Assembly: GCF_900110735.1 (NCBI RefSeq)
Contig: NZ_FOET01000009.1
Location: 124,001 to 188,000 of the forward strand
Direction of reading: 5' to 3'
Length of the DNA: 64,000 nt
Origin: Streptomyces radiopugnans
GTDB taxonomy: Bacteria > Actinomycetota > Actinomycetes > Streptomycetales > Streptomycetaceae
The notes below the pieces were generated by a model, which saw nothing but the letters and a program-made list of their open reading frames with translations, had not been told where the DNA came from and searched no databases. Positions 15,102-24,800 of this stretch are shown here, piece after piece (the first letter of the stretch is position 1; every line of letters starts with the position of its first letter). The translations under genes were made by a program, and so were the position numbers.

Positions 15102-15143
15102 CGGCGGCGGGCCCGGGCAGTGGTCTGCCCGGGTCCGCCGCCG
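15102..15143. terminator. bidirectional terminator
   Basis: A 19-bp stem with one G-U pair (15102-15120 with 15125-15143), loop TGGT, placed between the convergent DUF397 gene and the DNRLRE/FG-GAP gene. Its symmetry lets it serve both strands. Confidence 0.85.
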
Positions 15144-15163
15144 GTACGGAGAGGCGAAGAGGC

Positions 15164-18100
15164 TCAGCCGAAGGACTTGATGTCCCTCCAGTCCACCGAG
15201 AGGACCATCTTCACCGCATCGTTGGTGTTGGTCTTGGACGGGTAGTAGATCCGCGTCTTGCCGTCCGAGCCGTAGACGGCCCACATGTCGGGGATGCGGT
15301 CCCCGCTCACGTCCGGGATGCCGATGACCACCGGGATGTTGGTTTCGGCCCAGCCCGTTCCGTAGTTGACGTCCCCGTCGCGGGAGTTGGCGGCCAGCTT
15401 CAGCGAGTGCAGGTCCACGCCGCCCGTGCCCGTTCCCGGCTTGCCGTGGCGGATGTACATGTTGCCGTTGTCCAGGTTGCGCCACAGCAGGTCGGGTGTG
15501 CCGTCCAGGTCCACGTCCGCCACGTTGACCACGTCCCGGCGGGCCCAGGCACTGCCGTTCATCAGCGTCGCCTCCTGGAAGCTCGCCCCGGTGTAGCCGG
15601 TCAGCGCCCAGAAGGCGGTGCCGGCCCGCAGGAACAGGTCGGGCAGCTTGTCGCCGGTGACGTCGCCGACCGCCTTGATCTGCGTCCAGGTCGCCGGGTC
15701 GGGCGCGTTGGACGGCAGCAGGATCCGCATCCGCTTGTCCACGTTGAAGCTGCCGTATCCGTCGCCGGGGTAGAGCCAGAAGCCGCCGTCGGGGGTGCGG
15801 GCGAACAGGTCGGTGGTGCCGTCGCCAGGGTAGGCGTCCGAGTGCTTGGTGATCAGGGCCGCTCTCCTCTCCTCCGGGGCGGCCGGGTCGTACCAGTGGC
15901 CCGGCGGGTTGAGCTTGCCGCCGGTGGTGTAGGAGGAGGCCAGGGAGCCGTACAGTTCGCCGCCCTCGTCGGAGGGCAGGGTCCGCAGGTTCCCGTTGGC
16001 GTCGATGATGAGCAGATCGGGCATTCCGTCGCCGCCCGTGTCACCGGGTCCGTCGGCGGCGTCCTTCGGCGGGACGTAGAAGGCGTAGTCGGTGCGTTCG
16101 CTGGGGTTGCCGTAGGCGTCGTAGGCGTACACGTGGAGGTAGGTGGGGCCGGCATGCCGCGGCCTCAGGTCGTTCACGGTGGCCGTTCCCGAGACGGCGT
16201 TCACGTACAGGGGCTGGAGGCCCTCGAAGGCGTACTTGAACTTGACCGTGTCGGGGGTGGAGGTGAAGGTGATGGAGCCGACCTGGCCGAACTTGACCTT
16301 CGCCCAGGTCGCGCCGTCGGGGGTCACCTCCGGGAAGTCGTCGCTGCTGACCTCCGGAGCCGGGGGCGCCGTGCCGTCGATGGTGACGCGGCAGGGTTCC
16401 GTGCCGGGCGGGAAGAAGGTGGACACGGCGCCGGCCGAGTCCTCGGCGCGGACGTCCCAGGAGTAGGTGGCCTTGTCCTCCAGGGAGGTGGAGGGGATCG
16501 TGACCGAACCCTTGCCGCTGCTCAGGCTGGTGACCAGGGTGCCGCTGGGAACGGTCCCGCCGGTCTTCCAGAAGCGGAAGCGCAGGCCCCTGAGGTTGCC
16601 GTCGGGGTCGGTGGCGGTCGCCGACAGGACGAGGTTGGTCTTGCCGACCTTGCGGCCGCCGCCGGGGCCGGGCACGCAGTCGCCGCCGGGTGAGGTCTTG
16701 CCGTACTTCGGCTCGGTGGGCTTGCGGTTGTAGTCGACCTCCAGCGTCGCGGAGGCGGCCCGGAACTTGCGCCAGGTCTGGGTGTCGGACTCGCTGGTGG
16801 CCCGCATGCCGAGGGTGATGCTCGACCAACCGCCGTCGGCGCCCCGCTGGGCGGCGTTCGTCACGTCGAACGACACGTACTCGTCGGCGCAGGAGCTGGA
16901 CCAGCCGTGGGCGAAGCTCTTCTTGTCCTGGAGGGCGGTCCAGCTCGGCTGCTTGTTCCAGGTGGTGCCGGAGGAGATGGCGCCGGTCATCCACAGCTCG
17001 AACTGGCGGGCGGTGCAGGACCAGGAGTGGTTGTTTAGCACCTTGAAGTCCGCGTCGGTGATCTCCGCGCCCTTGAGGCTGCTGGAGTAGCCCATCCGCC
17101 AGAAGGAGCGGGCGGTGCCGTTCGTGTCGTCCTCGTGCCCGACGCGGGCGTCGGAGGTGCCGGAGCTGAAGTTCGTGCCGTTGTAGAAGCTGGTGTTGGG
17201 GTACGGCTTGTAGGCGGTCGTCCAGGCCGTCCGGCCGCTTTCGAGCGTCGGGTCCAGGAAGAGGGGGAAGCGGACGTCCTCGTCGGTGAGCAGCCCGGCG
17301 GCCGCGGCGTCCAGGTGCAGGCGGGCGCTGCCGGTGCCGTCGCCGTCGAGGCCGGTCGGCAGCGGGGCCTGGCGGGCGCCGGGCTCGACGCCGCTCAGGC
17401 CGGAGAGCCGCAGCACGTCGGCGGGGGTGGCCGTGGAGGTGTGGAGCGGCGCGTCGGGCGCCTCGGGGTCGCGGCCGGAGGAGTCCCAGGCGAAGGGGGT
17501 GGGGACGGAGCCGACCTCCTTCCCGTCCCGGTCGAGGACGCGCACCCCGCCGGTGGTCTCGTCGTGGCGGAAGACGGCCGTCTTCGAGCGCAGGCCGTAG
17601 GTCAGGGTCTCCAGGGCCTTCTGCCCGGCGGCCTTCCGGTCCTTGACGACCAGGAGCTGGCCGAAGCCGCCCTCCTCGCGGGCGACGAGGAGCAGGTCGA
17701 CGCCGGGCAGGACCTCGGGGTAGAGGGCGCGGGGGCCGTCGAGCACCGGCTCCGGCAGCGGGCCGGGCCAGGTGTAGGCGATGGTGTGGCCGTCGATCTC
17801 GGTCTCGGCCAGGACGGTCTCCCCGGCGGGCGCGTCGGCGGGCGTGCCGTCGGCCCGCGCGGTGAGCGGGCTCCGGGCGTACGAGCGCTCGCCCCGGTCG
17901 CCGCCGCGCTCGCCTCCCGCGGTGCCGTTGGAGAACCGCACGGGGAAGGGGGCGTTGGCCGGGCTGATGCCGAGGGCTCCGGGGGCGTCGTCCGTCCGCT
18001 CCAGCCCGGTGTCGATGGCCGCCCAGCGGCCCTCCTCGTTCTTCGCCCGCTGCGGCAGGGCGTGGAACTGGCTGCGCAGTCCGCCCCCGGGCAGTGCCCA

Positions 18101-18370
18101 GGTGCGGGAGGTGGCGGTGGTGGCCGTGTCCACCAGCACCGGCTTGCGGCTGCGGCGGGCCTCGGCCGCGGCGGCCGCCTCGTCGCGGGGGCCGGTCGCC
18201 GCCGGTCTGGCGCCGGCGGCCCGGTCCCCCGGGGGCCGGTCACCGTCTCCGGGCGGCCACTGCCACCACGGCAGGAGGCTCGCGGTGAGTGCGGCCAGCA
18301 GGAGGCCGAGGGTGCAGGCCAGCCTGGTGCGCGTACGCACGAAGGGGCTGAGGAGGCGAGGCGCGGTCAC
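15164..18370 (-). CDS. secreted DNRLRE / FG-GAP repeat protein
   Basis: A 1068-residue exported protein. GTG 18370 has GGGAG nine bases upstream; residues 16-36 form an N-terminal hydrophobic segment (signal or anchor). About residues 75-370 are the N-terminal module usual in Streptomyces surface proteins (LPGGGLRSQFHALPQRAKNE, PEVLPGVDLLLVAREEGGFG). Residues 377-548 form a DNRLRE-type domain ending ATLEVDYNRKP. A fibronectin/Ig-like region follows to about 770. The C-terminus holds four or more FG-GAP/VCBS-type repeats with calcium-loop patterns such as DVTGDKLPDLF, DVDLDGTPDLLW and DVSGDRIPDMW. It is divergent from the RHS gene and may be its surface partner; no catalytic domain is seen. 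Confidence 0.85.
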   Translation of the reverse strand: MTAPRLLSPFVRTRTRLACTLGLLLAALTASLLPWWQWPPGDGDRPPGDRAAGARPAATGPRDEAAAAAEARRSRKPVLVDTATTATSRTWALPGGGLRSQFHALPQRAKNEEGRWAAIDTGLERTDDAPGALGISPANAPFPVRFSNGTAGGERGGDRGERSYARSPLTARADGTPADAPAGETVLAETEIDGHTIAYTWPGPLPEPVLDGPRALYPEVLPGVDLLLVAREEGGFGQLLVVKDRKAAGQKALETLTYGLRSKTAVFRHDETTGGVRVLDRDGKEVGSVPTPFAWDSSGRDPEAPDAPLHTSTATPADVLRLSGLSGVEPGARQAPLPTGLDGDGTGSARLHLDAAAAGLLTDEDVRFPLFLDPTLESGRTAWTTAYKPYPNTSFYNGTNFSSGTSDARVGHEDDTNGTARSFWRMGYSSSLKGAEITDADFKVLNNHSWSCTARQFELWMTGAISSGTTWNKQPSWTALQDKKSFAHGWSSSCADEYVSFDVTNAAQRGADGGWSSITLGMRATSESDTQTWRKFRAASATLEVDYNRKPTEPKYGKTSPGGDCVPGPGGGRKVGKTNLVLSATATDPDGNLRGLRFRFWKTGGTVPSGTLVTSLSSGKGSVTIPSTSLEDKATYSWDVRAEDSAGAVSTFFPPGTEPCRVTIDGTAPPAPEVSSDDFPEVTPDGATWAKVKFGQVGSITFTSTPDTVKFKYAFEGLQPLYVNAVSGTATVNDLRPRHAGPTYLHVYAYDAYGNPSERTDYAFYVPPKDAADGPGDTGGDGMPDLLIIDANGNLRTLPSDEGGELYGSLASSYTTGGKLNPPGHWYDPAAPEERRAALITKHSDAYPGDGTTDLFARTPDGGFWLYPGDGYGSFNVDKRMRILLPSNAPDPATWTQIKAVGDVTGDKLPDLFLRAGTAFWALTGYTGASFQEATLMNGSAWARRDVVNVADVDLDGTPDLLWRNLDNGNMYIRHGKPGTGTGGVDLHSLKLAANSRDGDVNYGTGWAETNIPVVIGIPDVSGDRIPDMWAVYGSDGKTRIYYPSKTNTNDAVKMVLSVDWRDIKSFG

Positions 18371-18842
18371 GGCGGTCTACTCCCGTGGGGACCAGGCGGA
18401 CGGGGGGACAACGCGGGCAGCCCCGTACGGCGAATCGCGGGGCACAGAGCGCGCACACGATCGCAGGCCCGGGGGGAGGCGTCCAGGCAAAAGATGTTTA
18501 CGCACTCGTTACATATGTGCGGAAAGTGAGGAGGGCGACGTCGGGGATCTCCACTTTCCCGCCCCTTTGGGGAGACGGTGTGACGGGAATGCAGTGGATT
18601 TCCGTGCCTATCCGAATGGTCGTCAATGACGCGTATTGATCAAAACTGATCTGTGACGCGGGTCACCCAACTCGGCTTCCAATGACTCTCCGCAACGTTG
18701 TGTTACGGACGATCTTGGCGGAGAGTGCCGACGCACGCGTCGTGACCGACGTGTGCCCATCGGTGTCCACGCACCTCGTTCTGCCTCAGTTCCGTTTTTT
18801 ATCCCGTTTCTCTTCCTTCATGCCTGGTGGGAGTCGACGCGT
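18371..18842. promoter_or_regulatory. divergent control region of the DNRLRE and RHS genes
   Basis: A 472-base gap between two divergent genes, AT-richer than its surroundings. It contains GTGAC-GCG-GGTCAC at about 18653 and a 9-bp inverted repeat (ACTCTCCGC at 18685, GCGGAGAGT at 18718) spaced by 24 bases. The short open frames here have no recognisable product. Promoters for both genes must lie in this interval but I cannot assign boxes with confidence. Confidence 0.5.
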
Positions 18843-21800
18843 ATGCGTGCTGCAGGTCCGCTGTCCTGGCGGGGGCACGGCAGGCCGGCCCTGACGGAGC
18901 CGAGCCGCCGCAGGCGGCGTCGTGCCCGCACGGCGATCGTGCTGCTGCTGTCCTCGACACTGGCCGTGACGAGCCTGTCCGCAGAGGCCTGGGCCGTCCC
19001 CGGCCCGGACATGAGCCGCGAGCAGACGCAGCTCGACCTCCCGGACATACCGGAGAGCGAGCCGATCGGCCAGGACGAGGAGGCCGAGAAGGGCCTGACC
19101 ACCGCCGACGAGGTCGCGGTGACCCCCTACGCGCCGGTGGCCGTCACCCCCTGGCAGGAGGACACCGGCACCGCCGACCTCACCGGCGTCAAGGCCGGCG
19201 AAACCGTCCCCGTCTCCGACCTGCCGGTCGCGCTCGGCGTCCCCGAGGGCGGCGACCCGGCCACACTCGCAGGCGAGTGGACCGTGGACCTCGCCGCACC
19301 CGAGACCTCCCAGACCGCGGGCGTCTCCGGCCTGATCATGCAGCTCACGCCGCCCGCGACCGCCGACCCGGCCGCCGAGGTCGCCCTCAGCGTCGACTAC
19401 ACCGCCTTCGCCGACCTCTACGGGCCGCAGGCCGCCGACCGCTTCGGCCTGATGCTGCTGCCCGACTGCGTCTACCACTCGCCCGACACCGGCGACTGCG
19501 CCACCGACGGCGGCGTGGAGACCATGTCCGGCGACACCGGCGCGGACTCCTTCGAGGCGCTGACCAGCGAGGTGGAGCTGCTGCCCGCCGACGAGGCGCC
19601 CACCCGCACCACCGCCGCCGAGGGCGAGAAGACCCGCCGCATCGTCTCCGGCACCGTGCCCGTCGGCTCGCTGTTCGACACCGGCTCGGCCCCCGCCGCC
19701 GGCGAGGCCGACGGGGCCTCCGTCCGCACCGCCGCGCTGCAGGCCGCCGACACGACCGGCTCCCGCGTCGTCGGCGCGCTCGACACCGGCGCCTCGGCGG
19801 CCGGCGACTACACCGCCGCCCCGCTGCTGTCCTCCGGCTCCTGGGCCGCGGGTTCCTCCTCCGGCGCGTTCACCTACTCCTACCAGGTGCAGGTGCCGGA
19901 GACCGGCGGCGGCCTCACGCCCAAGATCGCCCTCTCCTACTCCTCGCAGTCCGTCGACGGCCGCACCTCCGCCACCAACAACCAGGCCTCCTGGATCGGC
20001 GACGGCTGGGACTACAACGCGGGAGCGATCACCCGCACCTTCGCCAACTGCACCCAGGACTCCAAGAAGACGGGCGCGAACAACACCAAGCACCGCACCG
20101 GCGACCTGTGCTGGGGCTCGCAGAACGCCACCCTCTCCCTCGGCGGCATGACCACCGAACTGGTCTGGGACGCGACCAAGGAGGAGTGGTTCACCGCCAA
20201 CGGCGACGGCTCCAAGGTCGAGCTGATCACGAACAAGGACGTGGACAACGGCGCCAGGGAGAACGCGTACTGGGTCGTCACCACCCGGGACGGCACCCGC
20301 TACCACTTCGGCCTCCACCGCCTGCCCGGCTGGTCCGACAACGGCACCGCCGCGGACGACCCCGTCACCAACTCCGTCCTCACCGTCCCCGTGTACGGCA
20401 ACCACGAGGGCGAGGACTGCTACAAGGCGGGCGACTTCGCCGGCTCCTCCTGCACCCAGGCCTGGCGCTGGTCCCTCGACTACGTCGAGGACCTCCAGGG
20501 CAACGCCATGTCCCTGTGGTGGCAGCGCGAGACCAACCACTACGCCAAGAACTTCAACTTCAAGGCCCCGGTCCCCTACCACCGCGGCGGCTACCTCGAC
20601 CGCATCGACTACGGGCAGCGCGCGAGCACCCTCTTCTCCGAGCCCGCCCCCGCCCGCGTCCGCTTCCTCACACAGGAGCGCTGCTTCGCCGAGGGCACCC
20701 TCGCCTGCACCGACGAGAACTTCGCCGCCAAGGACCCGGGCAAGTACCGCATCTGGTACGACACCCCGGCCGACCTGCGCTGCGCCTCGGGCAGCAAGTG
20801 CTGGAACGCCGCGCCCTCCTTCTTCACCCGCAAGCGCCTCGACCAGATCGTCACCTCGGCGCAGCGGCGCACGGACACCGCCGCCCGCCAGGTGGTCGAC
20901 GAGTACCGGCTCAAGCAGTCCTTCCCGATTCTGCGCACCGGCCCCAACACCGCCCTGTGGCTGGAGTCGATCACCCGCACCGGCTACGCCCGCAAGGGCA
21001 CGACCGACGACAAGGTCACCCTCCGCCCGGTGCGCTTCGAGTACAACCAGGAGGAGATGCCCAACCGCGTCATGCGGGGCCCCGAGGACCCGCGCCCCGG
21101 CTTCTCCCGGCTGCGCATCGCCCGCGTCATCAACGAGTACGGCGGCGAGACCTTCGTCACCTACAAGCAGCCCGAAGGCGACTGCGCCACGGGCACCGGC
21201 CTGCCCGCCAAGGACAACACGGCCGCGCTGAAGTCGAACACCCGCCTGTGCTACCCGGCGTTCTGGCACCCGGACCCGGCCAAGGAGGACATCGACTGGT
21301 TCCACAAGTACGTGGTGGCCGGCGTCGAGGAACTCCCCAACGTGGACGGCGCGTTCAGCACCGTCACCAACTACGCGTACAAGAACGCGGGCTGGAAGCT
21401 GGCCCAGCAGGAGTTCACCAAGAAGTCCACCCGCACCTACTCCCAGTTCGCGGGCTTCGAGCAGGTCGCCACCATCACCGGCGCCGACGACCCCGCCATC
21501 GGCAGCAAGCGCACCAAGTCCGCCGTCCGCTACTTCCGCGGCATGGGCGCGGACGTGTCCGTCAAGGACATCGGCGGCACCGTCGAGATCGGCAAGGACG
21601 AGGAGCCGTTCGCCGGCCGTATCGCCGAGGAGCTCACCTACTCCGAGGCCGGCGACGCCGACACCGACTGGCTCACCCGCAGCATCACCTACCCCGAGGC
21701 CACCGAACTCGCCAAGCGGGAACGCGGCGACGGCCTCACCGCCCTGCGCGCCTGGCGCGTCACCGAGCCCCGCCAGGTCTCGCACACCAGGTCCTCCGGC

Positions 21801-24800
21801 ACCGGCGACGACAAGCGCACCCTGCGCACCGTCGACACCAGGACCACCTACGATCCGGTCCACGGCCTGCCCACCCGCATCGAGTCCCTCGGCGACACCG
21901 GCAGGACCGGCGACGAGTCGTGCACCCTGCTGGAGTACCTCCACCAGACCGACAAGAACCTCATCGGCCTGACCAAGCAGACCCGCACCAGCCCCACCAC
22001 CTGCGCGGGCGCGGACTTCGACGACCTGACCACGCTCAGCTCCGCCGGCCGCACCGCCTACGACGGGGCGGCGTACGGCGCCGCGCTCGCCGCGTCGCCG
22101 CGCGGCCTGCCCACCCAGACCTGGTCGCTGAAGGCCGACGGCTCCGGCTTCCAGTCCGAGGGCACCACCGGCTTCGACGCCGTCGGCCGCGTCGTCAGGA
22201 GCACCGACCCCGACTCCAAGACCTCCACGATCACCTACGACCCGCCCACCGGGCAGGCGTTCAAGGTCACCGAGAGGAACTCGCTCGGCCACGAGCAGGT
22301 CCAGGAACTGGAGCCGGGCCGCGCCGTCGCCGTCCGGACCACCGACGCCAACGGCCACGTCAGCCACGCCGAGTTCGACCCGCTGGGCCGCCTCGTCAGG
22401 GCCTGGAAGCCCGGCCGCACCCCCTCGGCCACCGCCGTCCCCGACTTCGAGGCCGTCTACACCACCCCGGACAACAAACCGCCGTACATCACCACCCGCG
22501 CGCGCGGCCACGAGAACCGCATCGAGACCTCCGTCACCGTCTACGACGGAATGGGCCGCGAGCGGCAGGTCCAGGAGGAGGCCACCGGCGGCGGCCGCCT
22601 GATCACGGACACGCTGTACAACACCTCCGGCGAGGTCTGGCAGACCAACAACGCCTACTTCGCCGAGGGCGCGCCCGAGGGCGAGCTGTTCACCCCGCTC
22701 GCCGACACGGCCGTGCCCAACGCCACCCGCTACACCTACGACGGCCTCGGCCGCGTGGTCCAGGAGATGCCCGTCCTGCGGGGCGAGGACGCGCCCGCCC
22801 GCGCGACCCGCTACACCTACGCCGAGGACCACTCCACGGTGATCAACCCCTCGGGCGCCGCCTCCTACCGGCTGTACACCGACGCCCTGGGCCGCACCAC
22901 CCGCGTGGACACCTTCACCGACACCGACCGCACCACCGCCGGCGCGCTCACCATGCGGTACGAGTACGACGAGCGCGGCCTCCTGGAGAAAGCCGTCCAC
23001 TCCGCCGACCCGACCCGCCCCTGGAGCTGGGACTACGACCGGCGCGGCCGCATGACCGCCGCCACCGACCCGGACACCGGCACCACCCGCACCACCTACG
23101 ACCACCGCGACCGGCCGCTGACCACCACCAACGCCCGCGGCGTCACCGTCTGGAACGGCTACGACGAACTGTCCCGGCCCACCCAGCAGCGGCTCGGCAG
23201 CGCCACCGGCACCCTCCTGAGCCAGTACACGTACGACACGGCCACCGGCGGCAAGGGCCTGCCCGCGTCCGCCACCCGCTACACCGACGGCCTGCCGTAC
23301 CGCATGGAGGTCGCCGGCTACACCGACGACTACCAGCCCACCTCCTCCACCCTGACTCTGCCGCAGACCGTGGCGGACACCTGGGGACTGGAGACCTCCT
23401 ACACCTACAACTTCAGCTACACCGAGACCGGCCTGCCGCAGTCGACCACCCTGCCCGCCGCCGGCCACTTCCCCGCCGAGAAGATCCTGGCCCGCTACAA
23501 CAACGAGGGCCTGCCGCAGTCCGTCTCCGGCAAGGACTGGTACGGCGCCGAGGTCGTCTACTCCCCCTACGGCCAGGTGCTGCGCTCCACCCTCGGCGCC
23601 CAGCCCAACCGGGTGTGGACCATGGCCTCCTACGACGAGTCCAGCGGCGCGCTCACCGACCAGCAGGTCTACCGCGAGAAGGCCGGCGACAAGACCCTCG
23701 TCGGCGGCAACCTCGTCTCGCACCGCTCCTACTGGTACGACAACGCGGGCAACGTCACCGCGATCCGCGAGCGCTCGCTCGGGATCGAGGAGCGGCAGTG
23801 CTTCCGCTACGACCCGATGGGCCAGCTGAGGAGCGCCTGGACCTCGGCCGACCAGGCGTCCTGCGCCGTCGGCCCGATCAAGGCGGACGGCAGCGTCAAC
23901 GCCACCGCCGGCCCCGACAAGGCGGGCTACTGGCAGGAGTACGAGTACGACCTGCTCGGCAACCGCACCAAGCTGACCGAGAAGGCCGTCCCCGGCGGCA
24001 CCGCCAAGGACTCCACCACCACCTACGGCTACGGCCGGGCCGACGGCAGCCAGCCGCGCACCCTCACCAAGGTGACCCGCAAGTACACCACCCCGGCCGG
24101 CGCCGACGTCACCGCCGAGGCCGAGCGGCTGCACGAGCTGACCGGCGAGACCAAGTCCGTCACCTCGCTGGACAACGGTGACAAGCAGGAGATCGACTGG
24201 ACCCACGACGGCCAGGTCGAGCGGATCACCGGCCAGGGCAGCAACGGCAGGACCCCCTACGTCGGGCTCGGGGCCAAGTGCCTCGACCTGAAGTCCGCCG
24301 TCCCGGCGGCCGGGCAGCCGGTCCAGCTCTACGACTGCAACTCCACGGTCGCCCAGAACTGGGCCTTCACCCCCACCCCCGGACAGGCCGACGCCGACCT
24401 GGGCGCCCTGACCGTCTACGACGACTGGTGCGTCCAGCCCGCCGCCAACACGGCCGGCTCGGCGGTCCAGCTCCAGAAGTGCGACGGCTCCGCGGCACAG
24501 GAACTGAAGCGCTCCTCCACCGGGCAGCTCGCCCATCCGGCCTCCGGGCTGTGCGTGGCCGTCAAGGACGCGGCCACCGCCAACGCCACCCCGACCGTGC
24601 TGGCGGCCTGCGACAGCACCTCCGCCGCCCAGCAGTGGGAGGCGCAGAACCAGACCCGCTACATCTACGGGCCCGACGGCACCCGCCTGCTGAGCGTCAA
24701 GGGGCGGCAGGCCACCCTGCACCTGGGCGAGGCCGAGGTCACCGTCCACAAGGGCGGCGCCCTGGTCAACACCCAGCGCTCCTACGCCGCCCCCGGCGGC